Under the pieces are notes generated by a model that saw nothing but the letters and a program-made list of their open reading frames with translations, did no database searches and was not told the origin of the DNA. Made by a program: the position numbers and the translations under genes. From Bacteroidota bacterium (lineage in GTDB: Bacteria; Bacteroidota; Bacteroidia; Bacteroidales; Paludibacteraceae), in the NCBI GenBank assembly GCA_030706465.1, contig JAUZOM010000019.1:1-36800 (forward strand): 36,800 nt of DNA, read 5' to 3'. Every line of letters starts with the position of its first letter. Position 1 is the first letter of the stretch. This document shows, in pieces, positions 16,652-26,640 of this stretch.

Positions 16652-19444
16652 ATGAAGATCTATTTTTACGTTATTGTATTGTTATTTAGTTCACTAAATT
16701 CGTATGGCGGAATTATACAAGGAATTATTAAAGATAGCAAGTCGAATGAAATCCTGATTGGGGCTACCGTGAATATAAAGGAATTAAAATTAGCCATGAT
16801 GACAGGATTGGATGGATCGTTTCGGTTTAAGCAAATACCGCGGGGTAATTATACGTTACAGATTTCCTATGTCGGGTATACTACTATCGAGGAAGAAATT
16901 AATACCCGTGAGTCGGAAAAGGCAGGTCATGCACTGGAAGTTCTTCTTGATCCGGTACAGACCAGGTTAAAAGAGGTAGTGGTATCAGCTCATGGAGATA
17001 AGAGTACGGATGTAAGTGCCAGGACAACTGAGCGCGAAAGTCCTAATCTAATGAATGTAGTAAGTGCCAAAACCATTGAGTTGTCTCCGGATGTGGATGT
17101 TGCAAGTGTTGTCCAACGTATGTCAGGTGTAACGCTCGATAAAAGTTCTTCAGGAAGCGGGGAATATGCTATACTCCGCGGCATGGACAAACGATATAGC
17201 TATACGCTTATAAACGGCATTAAAATGCCTAGCACAAATGATCAACAACGCTACACTTCCCTTGATATTTTTCCTTCCGACCTGGTGGACCGTGTTGAAG
17301 TATCAAAAGTATTGACCCCTGACATGGAAGGCGATGCCATAGCCGGAGCCGTTAACATGTCTATGAAGAATGCTCCTGACCACTTCCTGTTGAAAGCAAA
17401 TGCTGCAATCGGATACAACGCAATATGGGAAGAGAATAAATTTATGACTTTCAATTACCCGATCATAAATTCCCAATCACCGTATGAGTTGAACGGCAAG
17501 ACCTACCAGGCACTCTCACCGGACTTTACCAAATCGAACTTAGACCCGTCTACACTGGCTGTTCCGCTAAACAGATCAGCCGGGTTAACTATCGGAAACC
17601 GGTTTCTGGGGAAAAGATTGGGGTGGATATTGGCAGCCAGTTATAATAACACTTACAAAGGTACACAGAGTCTGATCTTTGGGGAAGACCAGTCGACAGA
17701 TGGGAAGAATCTACCGATACTATCCTCTATGAAACAACGGTTTGATTATAACCATCAACAAAATTACGGCATTCACAATAAGTTTGATGTTACCATTTCA
17801 CCGCATCACTCAATTCATCTTTACCTGGCCTATATGAATTTTGAGTTAATCCAGATCAGGGATGAGGAATCTACCGAATTAGGGAATAACAGTTATGATC
17901 CGGAGCATGGGAGTAAAAATGTTACCCAGTCCGAAAGGAACCGCCTGAATGTTCAGACCTTGTTTAATGCGACCTTACAGGGTAATCATAGTTTAGGCCC
18001 CAAATTCTCAATCCAGTGGAGTGCCGTCTATTCTGTTGCTACAAACCGTACTCCCGATATGTCGACAGTCTCGTACGATAGGACCTATGTAAATTATACA
18101 CTGCAACCCCAATATGTCGATTTTGGGGGAAGCGACCGGCTTTGGTTACATAATTCGGATGCCGATAAAGCAGGTTATCTTAATTTTAAATATAGAACAC
18201 CTGCTTTGTGGGGCAAATTTGAGTTCTCAGCCGGTGGTTTGTACCGCGATAAGACCCGTTCAAGTTTCTACAACGATTATACTTTAATACCCCGGGGACC
18301 GGTTGATGAACATTCGGCAAAAGGGGTGGACTGGAATCGCTATTCGGACATAAACTGGTCGGTCCAGGATCCTCTGGGAGCTGTTAATACCCCGGGAACT
18401 TTTACAGCTTATGAAAAAGAAAGAGCCGGCTACGGAATGTTTCAATACACTATTGCTAAAATCCGGGTTATTGGCGGAGCGCGATACGAGAATTCATACC
18501 AGGGATATGATGAGGTATTCCACAGTGCATTTTTAGATAAGTACAAACCCGGGAACAACCAGAAAAGAGATCACCGGAATGATTATTTACTGCCCAGTAT
18601 CAATTTCGAGTATAATATTAATAATCAAAACAATCTCAAAGCGTCTTATTATACCGCAATAAATAAGCCCGGATTTCTAGAGATAGTTCCATATCTGGAT
18701 AATACGGGCGATTATCCGAAAACGGGTAATCCCGATCTAAAAAATGCAGTGGCATATAACTATGATGTCCGGTATGAATTTTTCCCCAACCAATTGGATC
18801 AGGCTCTGGCCGGAATCTTTTACAAGAAGATGAATAATGCTATTGAAGAGGGTTTTATGACCGACGGTCATGGAAATTACAACCTTTCCTTTTCTAATTC
18901 CAATGCGGTAAATTATGGTTTTGAGGCCGATGTTATTAAATACTTTAGTGAGTTTGGCTTTAAAGCAAATTATACCTGGACACATTCGCGAACAAGCTCT
19001 TTCAAAAGGAGTCAGGTAAATGGCGTCCTGAATAATGATTCCACGGTAAGCAGCCTACAATATCGTCCTTTATGCGGACAAGCCGAGCACGTCGGGAATA
19101 TATCCCTCCTTTATAAAGGAGCCTCCAATGGATATAATGCGCAATTAGCCTTATCCTATACCGGCGACCGGATTTATAAGGTATCACCGGATATAAACGG
19201 GGATTTATGGCAGAAAGGTTTTTTACAGATGGATTTATCAGCCGAAAAGAAATTTAAATCCGGCATAGGGATATATATCAAAGCCCGAAACCTGCTGAAT
19301 ACCCATGTAAATGTGTATCTCAAGGAAGCAAATTCCACTAACAGTCAGTTTCCCTGCCATAGTGTTTCCGATAAAACGACGGCACTACGCGATGAATATT
19401 CGGACCCATCTTATTTGATTGGACTCAGATACAATTTCAGGTAA
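16652..19444 (+). CDS. TonB-dependent outer membrane receptor (not SusC type)
   Basis: A 930-residue protein with a signal peptide (about 1-19). It has a carboxypeptidase-regulatory-like domain (about 21-100: IIQGIIKDSKSNEILIGATV, ISYVGY), a TonB plug (about 120-238) and a C-terminal barrel ending in Phe-Arg (LIGLRYNFR). In the plug, LRGMDKRYSYTLINGIKMPS and DIFPSDLVDRVEVSKVLTPD are the typical motifs of a receptor rather than of SusC, and there is no SusD partner. Such receptors import a metal complex, vitamin, peptide or organophosphate. The ligand is unknown. The downstream propeller and acid phosphatase raise the idea of phosphorus uptake (inference). It is followed after 50 bp by the T9SS protein on the same strand. 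Confidence 0.93.
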   Translation: MKIYFYVIVLLFSSLNSYGGIIQGIIKDSKSNEILIGATVNIKELKLAMMTGLDGSFRFKQIPRGNYTLQISYVGYTTIEEEINTRESEKAGHALEVLLDPVQTRLKEVVVSAHGDKSTDVSARTTERESPNLMNVVSAKTIELSPDVDVASVVQRMSGVTLDKSSSGSGEYAILRGMDKRYSYTLINGIKMPSTNDQQRYTSLDIFPSDLVDRVEVSKVLTPDMEGDAIAGAVNMSMKNAPDHFLLKANAAIGYNAIWEENKFMTFNYPIINSQSPYELNGKTYQALSPDFTKSNLDPSTLAVPLNRSAGLTIGNRFLGKRLGWILAASYNNTYKGTQSLIFGEDQSTDGKNLPILSSMKQRFDYNHQQNYGIHNKFDVTISPHHSIHLYLAYMNFELIQIRDEESTELGNNSYDPEHGSKNVTQSERNRLNVQTLFNATLQGNHSLGPKFSIQWSAVYSVATNRTPDMSTVSYDRTYVNYTLQPQYVDFGGSDRLWLHNSDADKAGYLNFKYRTPALWGKFEFSAGGLYRDKTRSSFYNDYTLIPRGPVDEHSAKGVDWNRYSDINWSVQDPLGAVNTPGTFTAYEKERAGYGMFQYTIAKIRVIGGARYENSYQGYDEVFHSAFLDKYKPGNNQKRDHRNDYLLPSINFEYNINNQNNLKASYYTAINKPGFLEIVPYLDNTGDYPKTGNPDLKNAVAYNYDVRYEFFPNQLDQALAGIFYKKMNNAIEEGFMTDGHGNYNLSFSNSNAVNYGFEADVIKYFSEFGFKANYTWTHSRTSSFKRSQVNGVLNNDSTVSSLQYRPLCGQAEHVGNISLLYKGASNGYNAQLALSYTGDRIYKVSPDINGDLWQKGFLQMDLSAEKKFKSGIGIYIKARNLLNTHVNVYLKEANSTNSQFPCHSVSDKTTALRDEYSDPSYLIGLRYNFR

Positions 19445-19494
19445 CAACATCGATTTAGATTTTAATGAAAAGAACAATTTAAAATTTCAAACAA

Positions 19495-21045
19495 ATGAAA
19501 ACAAGTACTTCAAAAATGAGTTTGCTTTTAGTTATCGGTATGCTACTGGTAACATTCTCTGGTTTTGCAACAAACATTACGGTCGGCACCAAAGGCGGTA
19601 ATGGGGGAGTTGAGGTTAGCGGCACCTGGTCGGCCGGCTCTACGGTAACTGTCTATGACCACATGATTATCCCGGCCGGCCAGTCATTAACAATACAAGA
19701 AGGGGTGAATGTTCAGATAGCTGACACGACTCTGAAGATTGAAATGATTGTTCTGGGTAACTTATATTGCAAGGGAACAGCAGCAAACCCGATTAATATT
19801 ACTGTCCAACCCAATTTAGTTCCATCGACCGTATCAACCACCAGACCCTTTCCAGGTTTATGGGGAAGCATTATTTGCGATGCCACTTGTGAAGAGCTGT
19901 TAATGCTTCATACGAACATTAAGTATTACGGGGCAGCCACAACCAATAACTCTCCATCCGTCATGTTGCATTTATATAAAAATTTATCCGGACAAACAGA
20001 GCCCTACATGAATTTCCGGAATAATGTTAATGGTAAATTAGTAATTGAGTATTGTACTTTCAGTAATGGTATGGATGACGGTATTTATATCGAAGGAGGC
20101 AATGTGATTTATGCATACAATACGCTCTATCAAAATGGATTATCCGGAGGGGATGCCACTAATTTGAAGGCGGGAACCGTAGCTGATTTGGGCTATAATA
20201 TGTATTACAGTCCGAATACCAATGCTTTTAAACTGTCGAATAGCGGATCCCGCTCGCCTCAATGTAATGTTGTTGTATATAACAACACGATTGTCAATGC
20301 GGGTTGGAGAAGGCCTACCGTTAAAGGAGGCAGTATATGGTACGAAGCAGGCGTGGTTGCCAAAACATATAATACACTTTTTGTGAATGATCGTTTTGGT
20401 ATCAAATGCGATGGAACTCAGGATCCAGCCTGTGATGCCGACTATAATTTCTATTATGGATATGGACAAAACTGCGTGAATAATTTCAATGCCCCTACAA
20501 AAGGATTATTCCCCAATGGAGCACATGATATTTATGGTTCTACAGCCGGATCGAATGATCCTCTGTTTGTGAATTACGCCCTATCGACCGATACAATGAA
20601 CTCAAAGCTTGATCCTGCCTGGGATTTCCATTTGAGAGCCGGGTCACCAACAATTGGTGCCGGGACTACCAACATAACCCGCCATTTTGGAACAAGTGGA
20701 TCCGGAATAACAATTGCAGGCGTTGAATACTTATCTCCTGAGCCGTCCACGACTATCGGCGCTTTCGGTATAGAAACGAATGCAGGTCTTATTTCTACAC
20801 AAGAAAGTCGATTTGAAGTTTATCCAAATCCGGTTATTGAGCATCTAAACATCAAATTAAATTCGAATTCTAAAGCTACCAGGGTTCAGGTTTATTCATT
20901 ACTTGGATCGAGAGTCTTTGATGAAGCTGTCCCGGAAGGTTTGGAAACAATAAGCTTACCGGTTGCAAATCTAAGTAACGGAATTTATTATGTTTCTGTA
21001 AAAGAGGGTGCTGATTACAGTGTCCGGAGATTTATCAAAGAATAA
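19495..21045 (+). CDS. Secreted beta-helix-like protein with T9SS C-terminal sorting domain
   Basis: A 516-residue protein with a signal peptide (about 1-26) and a body rich in short beta repeats and Asn/Gly turns (AGQSLTIQEGVNVQIADTTL, VIEYCTFSNGMDDGIYIEGG, VYNNTIVN), which fits a right-handed parallel beta-helix. The last 80 residues (FEVYPNPVIEHLNIKLNS to RRFIKE) form a type A T9SS sorting domain, so it should be secreted and anchored at the cell surface. No catalytic motif is evident and no Asp cluster of a pectate lyase stands out. It lies 50 bp after the TonB receptor and 90 bp before the propeller gene. It may be a surface binding or capture protein for the receptor's ligand (inference). 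Confidence 0.85.
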   Translation: MKTSTSKMSLLLVIGMLLVTFSGFATNITVGTKGGNGGVEVSGTWSAGSTVTVYDHMIIPAGQSLTIQEGVNVQIADTTLKIEMIVLGNLYCKGTAANPINITVQPNLVPSTVSTTRPFPGLWGSIICDATCEELLMLHTNIKYYGAATTNNSPSVMLHLYKNLSGQTEPYMNFRNNVNGKLVIEYCTFSNGMDDGIYIEGGNVIYAYNTLYQNGLSGGDATNLKAGTVADLGYNMYYSPNTNAFKLSNSGSRSPQCNVVVYNNTIVNAGWRRPTVKGGSIWYEAGVVAKTYNTLFVNDRFGIKCDGTQDPACDADYNFYYGYGQNCVNNFNAPTKGLFPNGAHDIYGSTAGSNDPLFVNYALSTDTMNSKLDPAWDFHLRAGSPTIGAGTTNITRHFGTSGSGITIAGVEYLSPEPSTTIGAFGIETNAGLISTQESRFEVYPNPVIEHLNIKLNSNSKATRVQVYSLLGSRVFDEAVPEGLETISLPVANLSNGIYYVSVKEGADYSVRRFIKE

Positions 21046-21135
21046 TTGGGTCGTCTTTTTCGCTGGCAGATTGCTGTTCAGCAGGAGGTAGACCTTTACC
21101 AACAAGAAAGCTTGTATAGTTAACGATTGAAATAA

Positions 21136-22149
21136 ATGAAGAAAATAACAATATTCACGATTGCCTTACTTACGGTTTGTTCGGTTTATTCAGGAGCCGT
21201 ATCAACCGGAAGCTATAAGGTCGTACATAAAATAAGCGTGGAAGGCAATGAAAAGTGGGATTATCTTTTCTCCGACGATCAGGCGGGGCGGCTCTACGTA
21301 TCGCATGGAAGTCAGGTACAGGTGATTGATGAGGTTAGCAGGGAGGCCGTAGGTAAGATCACCGGGTTGAAAGGAGTTCATGGCATTGCCATTGCTCCGG
21401 GATGGAACAAAGGATTTATTAGCAGCGGGAAGGATTCTTCCGTAACGATATTCGATACCAATACCTTAGAGGTTATCAAAAGGGTTGTCGTAACGGGAAT
21501 TAGTCCCGATGCTATTCTTTTCGATGCATTCAGCCAAAAGGTCTTTGTATGTAACGGACATTCGAACAACATGACCGTGATCGATGCTGCAACCAATGAA
21601 ATCGTTTCAACAATTGCTTTAACGGGGAATCCGGAGTTTTCTGTTACGAATGGGAAAGGGATGATTTATATAAACCTTGAAAGTGCCAGCAGCATTGCAG
21701 TTATTAATGCTTCCACGTTTGAAGTGGTAAATGTCTGGCCTATTGCACCGGGAGCTGAACCAACCGGGTTGGCATTGGATAATGAGACTCACCGGTTGTT
21801 CTGCGCATGTACCAATAAACTCATGATGGTGGTCGATGCAGAAACAGGGAAAGTCATCTCAGGTCTTCCTATCGGTGATAAGACCGATGGTGCCGGATTC
21901 GATCCTTTCCTGAAATGTGCTTACAGCTCTAACGGGGATGAAACAATGACGGTAGTGAAAGAAGACGACAATGACCAATACCGTGTGTTGGAAAATGTAA
22001 AAACACAGACAGGGGCACGTACAATAGCCGTAAACAGGGGCACGCATCACCTGTATTTACCGGCCGCCGATTTTGAACCGGCAACTGACGGGCATAAAGG
22101 GAAGATGATTCCCGGAACGTTTGTTATTCTGGAGATTGCTCCGGAGTGA
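21136..22149 (+). CDS. YncE-like secreted beta-propeller protein
   Basis: A 337-residue protein with a signal peptide (about 1-20) and seven-bladed-propeller repeats of the YncE/NHL type, each carrying a v-i-D-x-x-t-x-e-v pattern: VQVIDEVSREAVGKITGLKG, VTIFDTNTLEVIKRVVV, MTVIDAATNEIVSTIALT, IAVINASTFEVVNVWPI, MMVVDAETGKVISGLPI. No enzyme motif is visible. Propellers of this type are often found with TonB receptors and may bind a ligand or hand it on. It lies between the T9SS protein and the phosphatase on the same strand. The family is clear, the function is not. Confidence 0.88.
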   Translation: MKKITIFTIALLTVCSVYSGAVSTGSYKVVHKISVEGNEKWDYLFSDDQAGRLYVSHGSQVQVIDEVSREAVGKITGLKGVHGIAIAPGWNKGFISSGKDSSVTIFDTNTLEVIKRVVVTGISPDAILFDAFSQKVFVCNGHSNNMTVIDAATNEIVSTIALTGNPEFSVTNGKGMIYINLESASSIAVINASTFEVVNVWPIAPGAEPTGLALDNETHRLFCACTNKLMMVVDAETGKVISGLPIGDKTDGAGFDPFLKCAYSSNGDETMTVVKEDDNDQYRVLENVKTQTGARTIAVNRGTHHLYLPAADFEPATDGHKGKMIPGTFVILEIAPE

Positions 22150-22259
22150 TCGGATAAATATATTTTTAAAGTCAGGTTGATAGTAACACCTCAGGCAGGC
22201 AAGTGAAAGCACAAGTCAAGGGTGTTATTCATCTTTATTCAAATAAAAAATTCAAATCA

Positions 22260-23231
22260 ATGAAAAAAAACAGATTTATTATAGTAGTGTTCGTTGCTGT
22301 CTTCTCCGTGATATCTTTTGCAGCAACACAAAAAAAAACAAAACCCGAAAATCAGAAAAACGATCTAGCAGTCAAGAGCGACAAGAAAGCATTGAATTTT
22401 TTTGTTATCAGCGACTGGGGCTGGAATGGATTCAAGGACCAACAAATAGTAGCGGACCAGATGGGATTACAAGCCGATAAAATTCATCCGCAATTCATTG
22501 TTTCCTGTGGCGATAACTTTCAGGTAGCCGGAGTGGCCTCTACACAAGATCCGCTTTGGACGAATAGTTTTGAAAACGTATATAAGAGTTTATCGTTGAT
22601 GGTCGATTGGTATCCTGTATTGGGGAATCATGACTACAAAGGCAATACCCAGGCCGAAATAGACTATTCCCATATCAGCCGCAGATGGCGAATGAAAGAT
22701 CATTATTATACCTTTGCGCGGAAAATCAATGATTCTATTTCCGCCCGTTTTATATTTTTGGACACCCCTCCTCTCGTTGAAGAATACCACAAAGGAAACG
22801 GCTATCCTGATGTCGCAGTACAGGATACGGCCAAACAAATCCAATGGCTCAATGATGTATTGGCCAACTCAACCGAACAGTGGAAGCTGGTCTTTGGACA
22901 CCATCCTGTTTACTCAGCCAGCAAAACACATGGCAATACCCCTGAAATGATCCAAAAAGTGAAGCCATTGCTTGAAAAGTACCATGCTCAGTTTTATTTC
23001 TGCGGTCATGACCACGACTTTCAGCACTTACGCGAAAAAGGGAAGGATGTGGATTATGTAGTGACCGGCACGGGGGGTGAACCCAGACCATGTTCTATGG
23101 ATGAACATTCGATCTACAGTCATTCTGCAGCAGGCTTTTCGGAAGTTACTTTCCATGCTGATAGTATACGCGTAATTTTTATGGGTGCTAGCGGTGAAGC
23201 TCAATATGCCATTGAACGGGCTTACAGATAA
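22260..23231 (+). CDS. Secreted metallophosphoesterase, acid-phosphatase-like
   Basis: A 323-residue protein whose metal site is complete: SDWGW (Asp52), CGDNF (Asp85, Asn86), LGNHDY (123-126), FGHHPVYS (His214, His215) and CGHDHDFQHL (His250, His252). The order and spacing resemble tartrate-resistant (purple) acid phosphatases. I start at the ATG at 22260 because it gives a clean signal peptide (MKKNRFIIVVFVAVFSVISF); an in-frame GTG at 22203 would add 19 residues before it. A basic linker with several lysines (TQKKTKPENQKNDL) precedes the domain. It probably releases phosphate from an organic phosphate in the periplasm. It is the last gene of the receptor cluster, and a shared bidirectional terminator follows. 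Confidence 0.9.
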   Translation: MKKNRFIIVVFVAVFSVISFAATQKKTKPENQKNDLAVKSDKKALNFFVISDWGWNGFKDQQIVADQMGLQADKIHPQFIVSCGDNFQVAGVASTQDPLWTNSFENVYKSLSLMVDWYPVLGNHDYKGNTQAEIDYSHISRRWRMKDHYYTFARKINDSISARFIFLDTPPLVEEYHKGNGYPDVAVQDTAKQIQWLNDVLANSTEQWKLVFGHHPVYSASKTHGNTPEMIQKVKPLLEKYHAQFYFCGHDHDFQHLREKGKDVDYVVTGTGGEPRPCSMDEHSIYSHSAAGFSEVTFHADSIRVIFMGASGEAQYAIERAYR

Positions 23232-23368
23232 ATAAAATGTAAAAGATTTAGAACAATCGTATTGTTGAGATTCTTTTACTAACAAACAGGTATTGAATGC
23301 AAATAGTCAAATGTTCTTTTAATCATGTAAAAAAAAATTTGCGGGTGTGTAATCTCCTTGATGAAAAT

Positions 23369-23405
23369 AAAAGAGAGGTTGTTTGTTACAGGCAACCTCT
23401 CTTTT
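23369..23405. terminator. Bidirectional terminator between convergent genes
   Basis: A 13-bp perfect stem (AAAAGAGAGGTTG and CAACCTCTCTTTT) with an 11-nt loop lies between the acid phosphatase (plus) and the patatin (minus). Its right arm overlaps the patatin stop codon. The A-rich and T-rich flanks on each side suit both directions. Confidence 0.85.
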
Positions 23406-25692
23406 ATTCCGTAAATTTGGGGTTGAAAAGTAAGATTCCGATATTCAGTCCGACGTTCCAGTGGTCTGTATTGTAGTTTGCGAAAAGACCGGCAGAAGCC
23501 AGCCTGAAATTATATACCAACGCTGTTTCGTATATAAACCGGGATGTGGAAAACGGAGCTGAATACGTGGCTGAATTGTCGGGAGCACGCCTGAAGGTTT
23601 GATAGGGAACAAACCAATAGGCTTCCCCGCGCAGGTGAAGTTGATCGGTTATATGATACACGGGTTTTAACCCAAAGGCAACAAACTGATTGGCGCTGAA
23701 TGCTTCATTAAAGACAGTCCTGCTGTAAGGGGTCGGTTGAAAGGCGGGAGCTTGTATCAGTGTGATTGTGTAATTATGCAATAATTCCCGGGTGGAATAT
23801 TCCAATTCGCCATAAGTACCCACTGTAAAGCGGGAAGAGATGCGGAAATACCGATCAAACCGGACGCAATATTGCATCCATAAATCCGCTTTCTTCGCCA
23901 AGCTGACAGATGTTGGATTTGCCGGGTTGAAATCCTCTTTCCCATTAAATAATTGAATGGATGCTGAATAATTAAACCCTTTAGTCGGATACATGACGTT
24001 ATTCAACGTGTTACTTTCAATCCGGCTAAACAGATTAGCCATTGAAAATGTACTTTTATCATTTTCGATGGTTGGGTTAAAAAGGATACCGCTTTGATTG
24101 TAAAAGTCGGTCAGCATGCCATACCCAACCCCCAGTTCCATTCGGCCTTTCCTGGTGAGCGGAACCCCAACGCTTAGTTTACTGTAAACTTCGTTCAGAC
24201 TGAAGTTCGCCGTTCGGTCATTCTCATAAAATAAACTGTTCCCTGTAAAATAATCAAACCGATGCATGATAAGGGCCAATTTTAGATATACCTCTTTTTG
24301 AGAGGGTATATCTATACGCGTCCCAACTCCCAACCCATTATAAAACTTGCCGAACTGAGCATCTATCCAGACAGTCTGGGCACAATCCGTCAGGTTCTGA
24401 AACATGAATCCCAGATACGCCTGATTGGATATGCCGGAGGAGATATTCCCTCCCAACATTACTTTCAGTTGCTCTGCTGTTTTTACATTCAGATTCAGAT
24501 CAAACAGCCCGGTGGCGGAATTATAAACTGCATGGGGGATGACTTCCGAAATTTTATCATCCGAAATCAATTTAAAATAAGATTGTTTGAATTTATTCGA
24601 ACTAAACACGTTCTTTTTAAGCTGGAATGTTCGTTTTATGTATTGCTTTTGCAGGCTGTCAACTCCGGTTACTTCAACATGTTGGAATTTTAGCTCAGGA
24701 AATCTATTCCGGAAGTCTTTTCGCCGTTGGCTGATTTCTTCAGCAGTAACCCGCCGGGTGACCTTGGCCTTGATTTTATCCAACTGTTTCATAACCGAAT
24801 CATAACCCATTTGAACCAGTTCATCCACCCTGGAGAAATCGAAGACGTTTATTTTTTCGAGATTAAATTTGAGCAACAACCCATCTGAAGAAGGAAGTGA
24901 ATAATCGGTACGGGTAATAATCATATTCTGAAGTTGCATCAAGAGGTCATTTTCATCTGCCTTGGGCGGATTATAAGCGACAACACTACCGATGATATAA
25001 TCGGGCTTATAATCGTTAATCATGATGTCTACCGGAAAATTATTGAAGATACCCCCATCAAATAATAACTTATTATCAATGCTGATAGGTTTGAACACAA
25101 AGGGGTACGTCATGGATGCGCGAATGGCATCGCCCAATACACCACGACGAAATACAACCGCTTGTTTGTTATAAACATCCGAGGCGACACAGCGGAATGG
25201 AACCATCAATTTATCAAAGTCCCCTCCCGCAGCAGCATTGGCTTGGGCACATAAAGGCACGAAAGCATAATTTATCTGACCCGGAGGAACAAAATTTGTT
25301 GGCAAAAACCGGGTCTTGAAATTAATGGATTTCTGCTTGTTAATCTGAATACGCAAATCAATTATTCGGGGTTTCGGATCGGAATATCGATAATAATAGA
25401 TATCTTCCGGTTCAACTTCTCCAGACATCCAGTTTTTAAAATCGTTCGATTTAATGAGCCTGATCATTTCATCAGGTGTCATTCCCATAGCATACATGCC
25501 CCCCACAATAGCTCCTATGGAAGTTCCGGCAATATAATCAATCGGGATATGATTTTCTTCCAGGGCTTTAATAATTCCAATATGTGCCATTCCCGGAGCT
25601 CCGCCACCACTTAAAACAAGACCGATTTTCTGAGCATTTAAACATGAAATGATACTCATCCAACCGATTATCATCAATATTGTTTTCTTCAT
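23404..25692 (-). CDS. Patatin-like phospholipase fused to a BamA-type outer membrane barrel (PlpD-like)
   Basis: A 762-residue protein with a signal peptide (about 1-20). The patatin domain (about 22-260) has the oxyanion-hole motif [11 protein letters not shown], the nucleophile Ser58 in GTSIG and the catalytic Asp212 in FDGGIFNN, so the Ser-Asp dyad is intact. A POTRA-like stretch follows (about 340-410), with the C-terminal half consisting of amphipathic beta strands of a BamA-type barrel (about 415-762). This is the layout of type Vd autotransporter-like patatins such as PlpD, which place a phospholipase A1 at the cell surface; in Bacteroidetes the domain may instead stay periplasmic. 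It begins 75 bp downstream of the response regulator on the same strand and may be under its control. Confidence 0.93.
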   Translation of the reverse strand: MKKTILMIIGWMSIISCLNAQKIGLVLSGGGAPGMAHIGIIKALEENHIPIDYIAGTSIGAIVGGMYAMGMTPDEMIRLIKSNDFKNWMSGEVEPEDIYYYRYSDPKPRIIDLRIQINKQKSINFKTRFLPTNFVPPGQINYAFVPLCAQANAAAGGDFDKLMVPFRCVASDVYNKQAVVFRRGVLGDAIRASMTYPFVFKPISIDNKLLFDGGIFNNFPVDIMINDYKPDYIIGSVVAYNPPKADENDLLMQLQNMIITRTDYSLPSSDGLLLKFNLEKINVFDFSRVDELVQMGYDSVMKQLDKIKAKVTRRVTAEEISQRRKDFRNRFPELKFQHVEVTGVDSLQKQYIKRTFQLKKNVFSSNKFKQSYFKLISDDKISEVIPHAVYNSATGLFDLNLNVKTAEQLKVMLGGNISSGISNQAYLGFMFQNLTDCAQTVWIDAQFGKFYNGLGVGTRIDIPSQKEVYLKLALIMHRFDYFTGNSLFYENDRTANFSLNEVYSKLSVGVPLTRKGRMELGVGYGMLTDFYNQSGILFNPTIENDKSTFSMANLFSRIESNTLNNVMYPTKGFNYSASIQLFNGKEDFNPANPTSVSLAKKADLWMQYCVRFDRYFRISSRFTVGTYGELEYSTRELLHNYTITLIQAPAFQPTPYSRTVFNEAFSANQFVAFGLKPVYHITDQLHLRGEAYWFVPYQTFRRAPDNSATYSAPFSTSRFIYETALVYNFRLASAGLFANYNTDHWNVGLNIGILLFNPKFTE

Positions 25693-25767
25693 TTAATCTC
25701 TTTCGTTTAACCGGGGAGAATTACCGTTTTTTATTTTGTTAGTGTGCTTAATAAAAAGAGGACGGCT

Positions 25768-26451
25768 TTATCCTTCAAAGCAATACCCCAATCCAATCTT
25801 CGTAACAATATTTCTCCCGTAGGGGCCAATTTTTTTACGTATCCGTGTAATGCTTACATCGACGGTCCGATTCAGCACATATGATTCTTCCGGCCAAACC
25901 AGGGTGAGTAAATCTTTTCGTGTAAACAACTGGTTTGTGTTTTCGATGAAAAGCTTAAGTATTTCAAACTCTTTCCTGGTGAATTTGATTTCATCCCCAT
26001 CCAGCATCACTTGTTTATTTGTCAGGTTCATGTGGAGTTTGTCGTATGAAACCTGATTGTTGACAGGTGTTTCTTTTGTGTTTATCCGGTGAATTACAGC
26101 ATTTATCCTGGCAACCAATTCCCTGAGAGAGAAAGGTTTGGTGATATAATCATCAGCCCCCAGGTTAAAACCCGTCAAACGATCGTTTTCATTGTCTCTG
26201 CCCGTCAAAAAAATAATGGGGATAGTCTCGGTTTCCGGGTCGTTGCGGATCATGTGAGCCATTTTAAACCCTGAAATTTTGCCCAATGCCACTTCCAGCA
26301 ACAATAAGTTATAAGCGTGAATATTTTTCGTAAAGGCTTCTTCTGCCGAATAGGCCACATTAACCAGATAGCCTTCATTTGTCAGGTTGAAGCGAAGGAT
26401 TTCACACATATCTTCTTCTGCATCGACCACCAAAATATGATACTTATTCAT
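25768..26451 (-). CDS. OmpR/PhoB-type response regulator with Glu in place of the phosphoacceptor Asp
   Basis: A 227-residue protein with a receiver domain (about 1-122) and a winged-helix DNA-binding domain (about 135-227: FTRKEFEILKLFIEN, TVDVSITRIRKKIGP). In the receiver the switch Thr83 (FLTGRD) and the conserved Lys105 (YITKPFS) are present. The phosphoacceptor position is Glu53 (LLLLEVALG) instead of Asp, and the acidic pocket reads VDAEED, so one of its two acidic residues is Ala11. The codon is GAA at 26293-26295. A Glu here often mimics the phosphorylated state, so this regulator may be active without a kinase (inference). No histidine kinase gene is near. The patatin gene follows after 75 bp on the same strand. 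Confidence 0.92.
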   Translation of the reverse strand: MNKYHILVVDAEEDMCEILRFNLTNEGYLVNVAYSAEEAFTKNIHAYNLLLLEVALGKISGFKMAHMIRNDPETETIPIIFLTGRDNENDRLTGFNLGADDYITKPFSLRELVARINAVIHRINTKETPVNNQVSYDKLHMNLTNKQVMLDGDEIKFTRKEFEILKLFIENTNQLFTRKDLLTLVWPEESYVLNRTVDVSITRIRKKIGPYGRNIVTKIGLGYCFEG

Positions 26452-26476
26452 AACTTGTTGCTGTTGAATTATCCAT

Positions 26477-26484
26477 CAAAATTA
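26477..26484 (-). promoter_or_regulatory. Candidate -7 promoter element for the response regulator-patatin pair
   Basis: The minus strand reads TAATTTTG, an exact TAnnTTTG match 25 bp before the regulator start. The implied leader is about 20 nt. Confidence 0.5.
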
Positions 26485-26640
26485 CAAAGCACATATTACG
26501 GCGTTGTGTGATTTCTATGACAAAATTATGTCTTTGTTTAGTTGGTCTGGAAAAGGTGTGCTAGGGCAATACTCCCCTCATTCCCGAACATTTCCCCGTT
26601 TTTTAGCACTCTCTGATTCTCCAGCCAGCCTTCTCCGAAA

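Noticed and set aside
22203-22259. GTG start adding 19 residues to the acid phosphatase
   Set aside because: It would place a hydrophilic segment before an otherwise perfect signal peptide; the ATG at 22260 is preferred.
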